A DNA stretch of 24,312 nt from JAKSCF01 sp028279945 (GTDB lineage: Bacteria > Bacillota > Clostridia > Peptostreptococcales > JAAYPU01). The notes under the pieces were generated by a model. It did no database searches and was not told the DNA's origin. It worked only from the letters and a program-made list of their open reading frames with translations. Below, piece by piece: positions 1-7,205 of this stretch. The DNA lies in the NCBI GenBank assembly GCA_028279945.1, contig JANQMT010000124.1, positions 1 through 24,312 on the forward strand. Reading direction: 5' to 3'. The stretch's first letter is position 1; each line of letters begins with the position of its first letter. The translations under genes and the position numbers were made by a program.

Positions 1-6
1 GCTATC

Positions 7-232
7 GAAAAATGAATACAGGCGTATAAATATTCGTTAATGTATTCATTTGGAGAAAATTTGATGGCATATGAACTATAAAAGTCTAACCGCAGGCAAA
101 CCGTCGTCCGTGACTTATACCTGCTAACAAACGTCCTGTTTGTTCACGACTTTTATAGCCCATCTGCCACCTAAATTTTCTGACCAAATGAACACAAAAA
201 AACGAATATTCACACACCTGCATTCATTTTTC
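7..232. repeat. Large imperfect palindromic repeat, copy 1
   Basis: A 226-bp inverted repeat. The left arm 7-86 pairs with 148-232. The segment 7-38 pairs with 201-232 over 32 positions with only four mismatches, and CTATAAAAGTC (76-86) pairs perfectly with 148-158. Inside sit two hairpins: 92-124 (GCAGG/CCTGC, with an inner GTC/GAC stem) and 126-144 (AACAAAC/GTTTGTT around the loop GTCCT). A second, diverged copy lies at 8891-9108. No ORF of note lies in it and no target-site duplication is evident. It could be a non-autonomous mobile element (MITE-like) or a structured RNA; the paired changes between copies favour selection on the fold. Confidence 0.9.
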
Positions 233-253
233 TAGTACTTTTTAGATAATCTG

Positions 254-280
254 AGGGTAGGAATTTCGTACCCTTTCTTA
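254..280 (+). terminator. Terminator-like hairpin after repeat copy 1
   Basis: AGGGTA (254-259) pairs with TACCCT (269-274), with a possible inner GAA/TTC, followed by the T-rich TTTCTTA. The stem is short and the T-tract is interrupted, so this is a weak candidate. It stands about 20 bases after the repeat, in the same relative place as the stronger terminator after copy 2. Confidence 0.35.
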
Positions 281-329
281 ACTTCTAATCTGAGTTAATG
301 ATTGTTTATAAATTTATTGCTGACCTGTC

Positions 330-358
330 TTTATATTAAATGATAGATATAATATAAT
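330..358 (+). promoter_or_regulatory. Possible promoter for the TetR-family gene
   Basis: TTTATA (330-335), a 17-base spacer and TATAAT (353-358; overlapping a second TATAAT at 348-353) make a plausible sigma-A promoter. It lies about 120 bases before the start codon. The -35 box is poor, so only the -10 is convincing. Confidence 0.35.
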
Positions 359-402
359 GATGTAGTCATGATATGAAGTTTGGAGCTGACCAAAAGATAA
401 AG

Positions 403-451
403 TACAAAATGCAAACAATGGGATAGAATGAGGAATGAAGCGTATTTTGTA
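403..451. promoter_or_regulatory. Inverted repeat before the TetR-family gene, possible operator
   Basis: TACAAAAT (403-410) and ATTTTGTA (444-451) are perfect 8-bp inverted arms, extendable by a G-T and a C-G pair, around a 29-base centre. It lies just upstream of the TetR ribosome binding site. It could be a leader hairpin or a pair of operator half-sites for autoregulation; the wide spacing argues against one classic TetR palindrome. Confidence 0.3.
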
Positions 452-479
452 TGTGGGTCATTATTAAGAGGTGATAAAT

Positions 480-1037
480 TTGAATACAAAAGAAAAGATT
501 ATTGCAGTATCGGCTGATTTATTTCATCAATATGGATACCATCACGTGGGCATCGCAAGTATATTAAAGGCTGCAGAAGTACCCAAGGGGAGTTTTTACT
601 ATTATTTTTCAAGCAAAGAAGATTTGCTGATTGAAGTGATTAAGTTTTTTGATAATGAAACATTTAAAATATTCGATAGCTTTGAGGCATCAATAAAAGG
701 ACTGACTGATTTTTTTGGGGCCTATTTTGAACGGTTTGAGTCTTTAGAATTTAAGCGTGGATGTCCTTTTGGCAACTTTGCTTTAGAACTTTCAGATGTC
801 AATGAAGAAGCCAGGCAGTACCTAAAAAAATGGACAGACAGGCTAAGTTCTGAAATCGCAAAAATACTGATAACCAGCAATCAATTGGAAGAAAAGGAAG
901 CCCAAAAACTAGCCTCCTTTATCGTCAGCGCTTTCGAAGGTGTAATCGCAAAGGCAAAGATTGAAAAAACCAGAGATGCTTTAGACGAATTTAATTATTT
1001 TATTTTTCAAAAGCTCATTCATTATAAGAAAGACTAA
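480..1037 (+). CDS. TetR/AcrR-family transcriptional regulator
   Basis: A 185-residue one-component repressor-type regulator. The N-terminal helix-turn-helix covers about residues 5-50, with the typical pattern LFHQYGYHHVGIASILKAAE then KGSFYYYFSSKEDLL. The C-terminal ligand and dimer domain carries GCPFGNFALELSD, as in TetR proteins of the LmrA/YxaF-like group. I start it at TTG 480, because AAGAGGTGA (466-474) lies 5-6 bases upstream; the alternative GTG at 471 falls inside that ribosome binding site. The gene stands alone, ending in its own terminator at 1065. The effector and targets are unknown. No efflux gene is adjacent: the RND pump of this window is 20 kb away, so a link between them is not supported. 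Confidence 0.9.
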   Translation: MNTKEKIIAVSADLFHQYGYHHVGIASILKAAEVPKGSFYYYFSSKEDLLIEVIKFFDNETFKIFDSFEASIKGLTDFFGAYFERFESLEFKRGCPFGNFALELSDVNEEARQYLKKWTDRLSSEIAKILITSNQLEEKEAQKLASFIVSAFEGVIAKAKIEKTRDALDEFNYFIFQKLIHYKKD

Positions 1038-1064
1038 AGATATAATTAATTGTTAAAAACCGTT

Positions 1065-1103
1065 ACGCGTTTAAGTTTAAAGGCTTAAACGCGTTTATTT
1101 TTT
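1065..1103 (+). terminator. Intrinsic terminator of the TetR-family gene
   Basis: A perfect 11-bp stem, ACGCGTTTAAG (1065-1075) with CTTAAACGCGT (1084-1094), has an 8-base loop and is followed by TTATTTTTTTG. It lies 28 bases after the stop codon. Confidence 0.9.
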
Positions 1104-1121
1104 GATTCTCATTACCATTAA

Positions 1122-1150
1122 TTGACAAACTTTCGACAAAAGTATACAAT
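1122..1150 (+). promoter_or_regulatory. Strong sigma-A promoter of the PTS/transketolase locus
   Basis: TTGACA (1122-1127), a spacer of exactly 17 bases and TACAAT (1145-1150) form a near-consensus housekeeping promoter. The predicted start near 1157 lies only about 18 bases before the terminator hairpin at 1175. The transcript is therefore either a short RNA of about 60 nt or an attenuated leader for the regulator gene at 1381. Confidence 0.8.
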
Positions 1151-1174
1151 GAATAATCTTTATCCGGTTTAAAA

Positions 1175-1216
1175 CCACCCTTAATGATGACGGCATCTTT
1201 AAGGGTGGCTTTTTAT
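1175..1216 (+). terminator. Intrinsic terminator in the leader of the PTS locus (possible attenuator)
   Basis: CCACCCTTAA (1175-1184) pairs perfectly with TTAAGGGTGG (1199-1208). An inner GATG/CATC stem with loop ACGG lies within it, and CTTTTTA follows. The previous gene already has its own terminator at 1065 and a strong promoter lies between them, so this one acts on the short leader transcript. GGTTTAAAACC (1166-1176) overlaps the first bases of the left arm and could compete with it. I see no match to the conserved RAT site of BglG/LicT antiterminators. Confidence 0.8.
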
Positions 1217-1371
1217 TGAGAATATATAAAAAAAATGAGAATACATTTATATAGGACATGCTGACTAAGCCTTTAAATATTACAGAATATAGTCTGAATT
1301 TGCAGTGTGTCCTATGACATTAATTGAACGTTTATACCCAGATACAGCGACATAAAATTTAAAGAAAAGGG
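1217..1371 (+). other. Structured leader before the PRD regulator
   Basis: This 155-base gap has no gene. ATAGGACA (1251-1258) and TGTCCTAT (1308-1315) are perfect inverted arms 49 bases apart, with GACT (1263-1266) and AGTC (1291-1294) nested inside. It may be a leader fold or paired operator half-sites for the PRD regulator. No convincing second promoter was found, although TATACC at 1332 could be a weak -10. Confidence 0.3.
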
Positions 1372-1380
1372 ATGGACAAA

Positions 1381-3504
1381 ATGGTTATAGATAAAAAATG
1401 CAGTACCATTTTATTGAAAATAATTGAAAAAGAAGAACCCATAACGGTTAAGGCTCTATCGGAGTCTTTAAATGTTTCAGAAAGGGCTGTTCGGTATAAC
1501 TTCAATAAGTTAGATGACTGGTTAAAAAGCAAAGCGCTGGATACTTTAGTGCGAATACCCGGTAAAGGGATTACCATACATGAAGCGCAAAAAAAGACAG
1601 TCCAATCACTGCTTAATAATATAGATGAGTACGCCTATGTGAATTCTTCAGAAGAAAGGAAAAAAATTATTTCCCTTAAGTTTTTAGATTCTAAAGAACC
1701 CATAACCATTAAGGAAATGGAACAAGATTTACTGATCAGTAAAAATACTTTGATTAAGGAACTCAAATCATTAAAAATTTGGTTTCATGACAGAGGTGTA
1801 GAGCTGGTAAGTAAACCGAGAGTCGGTTACTTTTTGAAAGGAGAAGAAAACAGAAAAAGAACGGCTGTAAAGGAATTGATGACACAAATCTATGAAAAAG
1901 ATAAGGCCATCGACATGATTAAAATCATTAATGGCAAAGGGTCAGTGGACAATGGACTATCCAAAGAATTAAAAAGTTTATTTCAAGATATAGATATAAA
2001 TTATATCGAAGCATGTGTCAAACATGTTGAAAACTTACTGGAAAAAGAATTTATATACAATTCTTATATCAATCTGATTACACATATTGCGATTGCCATT
2101 AAAAGATTAAAAGATAATCAAGAAATTAAGATGGACGGCAGCAATTTAAATAGGATAAAAACATTTGTAGAGTACCATGTTGCTGATAAATTGGCAAAGA
2201 AATTGGAGATGAAGTTTAAAATTCGCATTCCGGAAGATGAAGTCGGTTATATTGCTATGCATCTGGTAGGTACTAAGATTTATAAAGATTTAAACCATCA
2301 GTATGAAAGTGAGCCGATTTCAGAATTAACCTGGGGACTCATCGAAAACTTTGAAAAAGAATATGGCATTGTTTTAAGGAATAAAGCCAACCTGGCTAAA
2401 AACCTTATTTTACATCTAAGGCCTGCTATTTATAGATTAAAGTTTGGTGTTCAGATACACAACCCTATATTAATGGAGATTAAAATTAAGTACAAAGATA
2501 TATTTCTCACCTTAAAAAATGCCGTAAGACGTATAGAAGAACAATTTGATATCAAGGCAAATGATGATGAAATAGGATATTTAGCCATGCATTTTGGTTC
2601 GGCCTTACAGCTCCAAGAAAACCATGAGGGTAGAAAGATCAATGTATTAGTGATATGTGGCAGCGGAGTAGGTACTGCAAAATTGTTAGAAGCGCAGCTA
2701 AGGATCAAATTTCCCCAAATTAATGTAGTAGATACCATTTCATCTTTAAATCGTTCTAAATATTTGCATCAAGATATTAACTTTATTATTTCTACAATTT
2801 ATATAGAGGATGAGAGAATCCCAACCATAGTCGTAAGCCCGTTATTGAATATTGAAGACTGCAGGTTAATCCAAAAGACACTTCATATCACTCAAAGAGA
2901 GAAAAGAAATGATGTAGATGACACGGTTATAGAAATAATGAATGCCATTACAAATCACAGCAAAGTTGAAAACTATGAACAACTTCAAAATGAGATCACC
3001 TATATTCTTAAAAATAGAGATAGAACTACGAACAAACATAAAGGAGGAAAACCCATGTTAAGAGATTTGCTGACAAAAGATACCGTTATATTAAATGCTG
3101 AGGCAACGGATTGGGAAAATGCTGTGTATATAGGTGGTGAAATACTGCTCAACAAAGGACATATAGAAAAAAGATACATCCATAACATGATCAGTAAGAT
3201 CAAAGAAATCGGTCCATTTGTAGTGATCGCACCAGGTGTTGCATTGCCGCATGCCAGACCGGAAGAAGGTGTTAAAGAATTATCCATGAGTTTGATGACT
3301 TTAAAAGAACCGGTGAACTTTGGCAATAAAGATAATGACCCGGTTAAGTTAGTCATTACCCTTGCAGCAATTGATAATGAAACCCATTTAAAAGCTTTAT
3401 CACAACTCATGGGTGTCTTATGCCATTCTGAAAACATAACCAACATTATTAATGCCGTAAAAGAAGAAGAAGTTCTCAAAATTATTGAAGCATATTCAAA
3501 ATAA
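1381..3504 (+). CDS. PRD-domain PTS-dependent transcription regulator with EIIB and EIIA domains (BglG/MtlR type)
   Basis: A 707-residue regulator of the MtlR/LicR/UlaR-like class. Numbered from the upstream ATG at 1372, the domains in order are: HTH_11 winged helix at 1-60 and a second Mga-like HTH at about 90-150; PRD1 with THIAIAIKRL and IAMHLVG; PRD2 with LILHLRPAIYRL and LAMHFGSA, so all four candidate phosphorylatable histidines are present; an EIIB-like domain with CGSGVGT (Cys near 429); and an EIIA of the fructose/mannitol class with VALPHARPEEG (His near 627). I prefer ATG 1381, because AAAAGGG ends at 1371 and leaves normal spacing; ATG 1372 has none. PTS phosphorylation of the PRDs and EII domains usually tunes activation of the adjacent operon. 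An internal start (see 3055) may release the EIIA domain alone. Confidence 0.93.
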   Translation: MVIDKKCSTILLKIIEKEEPITVKALSESLNVSERAVRYNFNKLDDWLKSKALDTLVRIPGKGITIHEAQKKTVQSLLNNIDEYAYVNSSEERKKIISLKFLDSKEPITIKEMEQDLLISKNTLIKELKSLKIWFHDRGVELVSKPRVGYFLKGEENRKRTAVKELMTQIYEKDKAIDMIKIINGKGSVDNGLSKELKSLFQDIDINYIEACVKHVENLLEKEFIYNSYINLITHIAIAIKRLKDNQEIKMDGSNLNRIKTFVEYHVADKLAKKLEMKFKIRIPEDEVGYIAMHLVGTKIYKDLNHQYESEPISELTWGLIENFEKEYGIVLRNKANLAKNLILHLRPAIYRLKFGVQIHNPILMEIKIKYKDIFLTLKNAVRRIEEQFDIKANDDEIGYLAMHFGSALQLQENHEGRKINVLVICGSGVGTAKLLEAQLRIKFPQINVVDTISSLNRSKYLHQDINFIISTIYIEDERIPTIVVSPLLNIEDCRLIQKTLHITQREKRNDVDDTVIEIMNAITNHSKVENYEQLQNEITYILKNRDRTTNKHKGGKPMLRDLLTKDTVILNAEATDWENAVYIGGEILLNKGHIEKRYIHNMISKIKEIGPFVVIAPGVALPHARPEEGVKELSMSLMTLKEPVNFGNKDNDPVKLVITLAAIDNETHLKALSQLMGVLCHSENITNIINAVKEEEVLKIIEAYSK
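3040..3057 (+). promoter_or_regulatory. Internal Shine-Dalgarno and in-frame ATG before the EIIA domain
   Basis: AAAGGAGG (3040-3047), seven bases, then ATG (3055-3057) make an ideal translation start inside the regulator gene, in the same frame. Starting here gives 149 residues, MLRDLLTKDT onward, which is exactly a complete EIIA domain with its LPHARPE histidine. The locus has EIIB and EIIC genes but no separate EIIA gene, so this internal start may supply one. Confidence 0.65.
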
Positions 3505-3519
3505 AAAGGAGGTGAATCT

Positions 3520-3801
3520 GTGAAAATTTTAGTAGTGTGCGGGTCTGGCTTGGGGAGCAGCTTGATGATGGAAATGAGTATCAAATCCATTATAAAAGAA
3601 TTAGGGATCGAAGGAGAAGTGAATCATACTGACCTTGGTTCTGCAAAAGGGTTAGGTGCTGATATCTTTATTGGAACAAGAGATATAACAAGCCAATTAG
3701 AAAATGTTGACGGAGAAGTCATATCACTTAAGAATATGATCGATAAGGCGTATATGAAGAGCGAGCTGGAGGCAACTTTTAAAAAACTGGGTGTGTTGTA
3801 A
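3520..3801 (+). CDS. ulaB: PTS EIIB component, ascorbate (SgaB/UlaB)-like
   Basis: A 93-residue cytoplasmic phosphocarrier that passes phosphate from EIIA to the sugar. The N-terminal phosphocysteine loop is VVCGSGLGSSLMM, with Cys7 as the acceptor; the Rossmann-like remainder includes DIFIGTRDI. Its length matches stand-alone EIIB of the L-ascorbate family. The GTG start at 3520 follows AAAAGGAGGTG by about six bases. It lies 15 bases after the regulator's EIIA domain, so EIIA, EIIB and EIIC are encoded in sequence. The sugar is uncertain: the family is named for ascorbate, but no ascorbate-catabolic genes are present. Confidence 0.9.
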   Translation: MKILVVCGSGLGSSLMMEMSIKSIIKELGIEGEVNHTDLGSAKGLGADIFIGTRDITSQLENVDGEVISLKNMIDKAYMKSELEATFKKLGVL

Positions 3802-3913
3802 CATAAAGCTAATCATTTATGAGACTGGAATTATTCAATGATTTATTTGAAAGTATGACGTAAAAAAACGGTGACATCAACTATAAGTATTTTGTTTTGA
3901 GAGGAGAGTCAAT

Positions 3914-5179
3914 ATGACATTTCTAAAATTTTTAATGTACGATGTTTTAAGTGTACCGGCAGTATTAGTAGGTCTGGTAGCATTAATAGGACTGATGGCA
4001 CAAAAAAAATCCTCAACAGAGTGCATTAAAGGAACCTTAAAGACCATTATGGGATTTATCATTTTAGGAGCTGGAGCCGGGGTTATTGTCGGTTCACTGA
4101 ACTCTTTTTCAGAAATGTTTCAGCAAGGGTTTAATATAACAGGGATTGTGCCGAATAATGAAGCCATCGTATCCATCGCCCAAAAAACATTTGGAACTGA
4201 AATGGCACTCATTATGCTATTTGGTATGATTGTCAATATTATTATTGCAAGAGTAACCAAATGGAAATACATTTTTTTAACAGGCCATCACACTTTATAT
4301 ATGGGCATTATGATCGCTGCAATTCTTGCGGCAGGCGGTATGACAGGAACTGCTTTAGTAGCAGTAGGATCAATAATCTTAGGGATTACCATGATTATTT
4401 TTCCCGCCATGGCGCAACCCTTCATGAAAAGTATAACCGGTACGGATGAAGTCGCATTTGCTCATTTTGGAACAACGGGCTATGTACTTGCCGCACTGGT
4501 AGGAAAGTGGTTTGGGAATAAAGAAAAATCCACAGAGGATATTCAATTACCAAAAGGGCTGTCATTTTTGAGAGATACACCCATCGCCATTGCTTTTACA
4601 ATGGGTGTTATTTTCTTGATATCTGCTTTAGCAGCAGGGAAGAGATTTAGTGAAGGATTGAGCGGCGGACAGCATTATTTGATATTTGCTGTGCTGCAGG
4701 CCATTACCTTTGCAGCAGGTGTATTCATTATTCTTCAAGGGGTCAGAATGATATTGGCAGAAATTGTTCCGGCATTCAAAGGGATTGCAGAAAAAATAGT
4801 ACCCGATGCAAAACCCGCACTAGATTGCCCGGTTGTTTTCCCATATGCACCTACAGCTGTTCTCATAGGATTTTTATCCAGTTTTGCAGCAGGCGTTGTA
4901 GGTATGTTTGGATTGATGGCATTAAATTTAACCGTTATTATACCTGGGGTTGTCCCTCACTTTTTTTGCGGTGCTACTGCAGGTGTATTCGGTAATGCCA
5001 CAGGAGGTCGTAGAGGTGCTATACTTGGAGCATTTTGCCACGGTCTTCTGATCACGGTTCTACCCATACTACTATTACCGGTTCTTGGAGATTTAGGCTA
5101 TGCCAATACCACCTTTAGTGATGCTGATTTTGGTTTGGTTGGAATACTCTTAGGCAATATATTAAGATTGTTCATTTAA
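3914..5179 (+). CDS. ulaA: PTS EIIC permease, ascorbate (SgaT/UlaA) family
   Basis: A 421-residue multi-pass membrane transporter that moves the sugar across the membrane for phosphorylation by EIIB. Family traits are visible: the N-terminal IKGTLKTIMGFIIL, the LTGHH motif, QGVRMILAEIVPAFKGI, the ALDCPVVFPYAPTAVLIGF segment and the late IPGVVPHFFCGATAGVFGNATGGRRGA. Its length is near that of E. coli UlaA. ATG 3914 follows GAGAGGAGAG at normal spacing. A 112-base gap separates it from the EIIB gene; no hairpin is obvious there. It has no EIIA or EIIB fusion. Transported substrate not determinable from sequence; see the transketolase genes that follow. Confidence 0.93.
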   Translation: MTFLKFLMYDVLSVPAVLVGLVALIGLMAQKKSSTECIKGTLKTIMGFIILGAGAGVIVGSLNSFSEMFQQGFNITGIVPNNEAIVSIAQKTFGTEMALIMLFGMIVNIIIARVTKWKYIFLTGHHTLYMGIMIAAILAAGGMTGTALVAVGSIILGITMIIFPAMAQPFMKSITGTDEVAFAHFGTTGYVLAALVGKWFGNKEKSTEDIQLPKGLSFLRDTPIAIAFTMGVIFLISALAAGKRFSEGLSGGQHYLIFAVLQAITFAAGVFIILQGVRMILAEIVPAFKGIAEKIVPDAKPALDCPVVFPYAPTAVLIGFLSSFAAGVVGMFGLMALNLTVIIPGVVPHFFCGATAGVFGNATGGRRGAILGAFCHGLLITVLPILLLPVLGDLGYANTTFSDADFGLVGILLGNILRLFI

Positions 5180-5220
5180 ATAACAAATTTTTAAGTTTGG
5201 TTAGTTGGGGCTGTTAATTA

Positions 5221-5429
5221 GAACAATAGTGAAACAATAGTTGAACGGTAGTGGAGCGATAGTGGAACAATGGTGGAGCGATAGAGGAGCGATAGTGAAA
5301 CAATGGTGGAGCAATAGTGGAGCGATAGTGAAACAATAGTAGAAAAATAGTGAAACAATAGTTGAACGATAGTTCAACCACTGTTCGACCATTGTTAAAC
5401 CATCGTTCAACTACTGTTCAACCATAGTA
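5221..5429. repeat. 11-bp minisatellite with an inverted end
   Basis: Fourteen consecutive 11-base units of consensus RARCRATAGTG run from 5221 to 5374. Five units in the opposite orientation (consensus CAACCATTGTT) follow directly from 5375 to 5429. The turn is the small palindrome TTGAAC-gata-GTTCAA. The transcript can fold into a stem of up to about 55 bp with 11-base periodic mismatches, ending two bases before the ribosome binding site of the transketolase gene. Such arrays vary in copy number by slippage. Confidence 0.95.
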
Positions 5430-5442
5430 AGGGGGCGATGCA

Positions 5443-6267
5443 TTGAAAGTTGAAGAGCTGAAGGCTAAGGCGATACAAATAAGAGAAGAAGTAATCGATT
5501 ACGGGTATCTATTAGGAAAATGCCACATGGGTGGTGCACTTTCTACTATAGAAATATTAACAGCACTATATTATGAAAAAATGAAAATTGACCCTAAAAA
5601 TCCATTGCTTGAAGATAGAGACCGATTTATACTGAGCAAGGGACATGGTGCATTAGGCTTATATACCATTTTAGGTGACTTAGGTTTTTTCCCAAAGGAA
5701 TATTTAAAAACTTTTAAAAAAATGGGGTCCATATTGCAAGGTCATCCCAATGCGGCAATGACACCTGGAATAGAAATGACTGCAGGCTCTTTAGGGCAAG
5801 GCATATCATATGGAGCAGGTAAAGCCTTAGCATTAAAAGCTAAAGGCATTAATGGTAAAGTATTTGTCATGGTTGGAGATGGCGAACTTCAAGAGGGGCA
5901 AAATTGGGAAGCCATTGCTTGTGCACACCACTATAATCTGAGCCAATTATATGTCATTGTAGATCATAATAAGCTCCAGTTAGATGATACATTAATCAAT
6001 GAACTAACATACTGCAAAATCAAAGAGAAATTCATATCTTTTGGCTGGAACGCCAAGAGTGTAGACGGCCATGACATAGAAGAAATATTAGATAGTTTAA
6101 ATGACCAAGATACTGAAAAGCCTACTGCTATCATTGCACATACCATAAAAGGCAAGGGTGTTTCTTTTATGGAAAATGATATAAGCTGGCATTGCAGCCA
6201 AATGAGTGACCCTCAGTATCAGACGGCTAAAAAAGAGATAAAAGCTTCTAAGGAGGCGATGGGATGA
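5443..6267 (+). CDS. Transketolase, N-terminal (TPP-binding) subunit
   Basis: A 274-residue subunit holding the thiamine-diphosphate pyrophosphate-binding domain. Visible motifs: SKGHGALGLY near residue 65, GHPN, and the GDG metal/TPP motif at 145-147 (GDGELQEGQNWEA) with the downstream Asn in DHNKLQ. Only together with the next gene does it make a full transketolase that moves two-carbon units between ketose and aldose phosphates. The start is TTG 5443, preceded by AAGGGGG; an ATG at 5439 is out of frame and reads into a stop after two codons. Split transketolases are common in Firmicutes and archaea. Placement after a PTS permease suggests that it acts on the imported sugar phosphate instead of the housekeeping pentose pathway. 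Confidence 0.95.
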   Translation: MKVEELKAKAIQIREEVIDYGYLLGKCHMGGALSTIEILTALYYEKMKIDPKNPLLEDRDRFILSKGHGALGLYTILGDLGFFPKEYLKTFKKMGSILQGHPNAAMTPGIEMTAGSLGQGISYGAGKALALKAKGINGKVFVMVGDGELQEGQNWEAIACAHHYNLSQLYVIVDHNKLQLDDTLINELTYCKIKEKFISFGWNAKSVDGHDIEEILDSLNDQDTEKPTAIIAHTIKGKGVSFMENDISWHCSQMSDPQYQTAKKEIKASKEAMG

Positions 6268-7196
6268 AATCACCCAGAGATGTATTGGGGGAAGCATTGG
6301 TTGAGTTAGGTCAAAAGAATAATAAAATAGTAGTACTCAATGCAGATGTGGCGACTCCAACAAAAGCGCATTTGTTTCAAAAAGAATTTCAAATGCGGCA
6401 TTACAATATGGGCATATGTGAACAGAATATGATGTCCGCAGGGGCAGGGATGGCAAGTGAAGGCTTGATACCCATTGTAAGTACCTTTGCTGTTTTTGCA
6501 ACAGGCAGAGCCTATGATCAAATAAGGCAATGCATTGCATATAGCAGAAATAATGTGAAGATAGTGGCCACACATCCAGGCTTATCGGTAGGCGGAGACG
6601 GTGCCACACATCAGGCACTTGAAGATATTTCGCTGATGCGGTCTATGCCAAATATGTTAGTTTTGGCGCCCTCCGATGCAATAGAAACCAAACAAGTCTT
6701 GGAAAAAGCAATTGAGTATGAAGGTCCTGTTTATATTAGAGTAGGGAGAGGGGAGATGCCGGACCTTTTTTATGACAAAGCATTCGAGATAGGTAAAGGA
6801 AGTGTCTTGAAAGCAGGCATGGACATAACTGTAATCAGTCATGGTATTATGACCTATCATGCCCTGCTTGCTGCAGAAGAATTAGAAAAAGAAGGCATTC
6901 AGGTTGAAGTCATTAATATGGCCAGTATAAAACCCATTGATGAAGCGTTAATCATTAACGCTGCAAAAAAAACCGGAAGGATCATGACAATAGAAGACCA
7001 TAGCATATATGGCGGCTTAGGAAGTGCCGTAGCAGAAATAGTGGTTACCAACCGTCCGGTGCCCATGGATATTATGGGTGTTAACGATACCTTTGGAGAG
7101 TCAGGAACACCCGGTGAACTGTATAAAAAGTATGGTTTAAATGTTCCATCTATAAAAGACAGAATCAGAAATCTCTATAAATCTAAAGAATTATGA
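6264..7196 (+). CDS. Transketolase, C-terminal (pyrimidine-binding) subunit
   Basis: A 310-residue partner of the preceding gene, overlapping it by four bases (ATGA) with AAGGAGGCG upstream, so the two are translationally coupled. The pyrimidine-binding domain carries the catalytic glutamate in MGICEQNM (Glu53) and the HPGLSVGGDGATHQ substrate region. The C-terminal domain (about 190-305) contains MASIKPID and IEDHSIYGGLGSAVAE. Both active-site halves are intact. Acceptor and donor specificity cannot be read from the sequence. Confidence 0.95.
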   Translation: MKSPRDVLGEALVELGQKNNKIVVLNADVATPTKAHLFQKEFQMRHYNMGICEQNMMSAGAGMASEGLIPIVSTFAVFATGRAYDQIRQCIAYSRNNVKIVATHPGLSVGGDGATHQALEDISLMRSMPNMLVLAPSDAIETKQVLEKAIEYEGPVYIRVGRGEMPDLFYDKAFEIGKGSVLKAGMDITVISHGIMTYHALLAAEELEKEGIQVEVINMASIKPIDEALIINAAKKTGRIMTIEDHSIYGGLGSAVAEIVVTNRPVPMDIMGVNDTFGESGTPGELYKKYGLNVPSIKDRIRNLYKSKEL

Positions 7197-7205
7197 GGTA
7201 ATTTT

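Noticed and set aside
7..232. Insertion sequence or transposase remnant
   Set aside because: No coding remnant, no terminal target duplication, and the inverted symmetry spans nearly the whole element; a MITE origin stays possible.
471..479. GTG 471 as the TetR-family start
   Set aside because: It lies inside the AAGAGGTGA ribosome binding site; TTG 480 has proper spacing and gives the usual N-terminus.
1157..1216. RAT antiterminator site of the BglG/LicT type
   Set aside because: Beyond a short GGTTT...AAAACC element, the conserved RAT sequence is missing, and the regulator has MtlR-like DNA-binding and EII domains.
3000..3590. Minus-strand 196-codon ORF
   Set aside because: It is antisense to the conserved EIIA domain and the start of the EIIB gene, with no recognisable product or translation signal.
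5201..5410. Minus-strand 69-codon ORF with repeated Cys/Thr/Ile/Ala/Pro-rich segments
   Set aside because: It is only the translation of the 11-bp minisatellite; no ribosome binding site, and the repeat unit lacks stops in any frame on that strand.
5221..5429. CRISPR array
   Set aside because: Units are 11 bases and contiguous with no spacers, and some are inverted.
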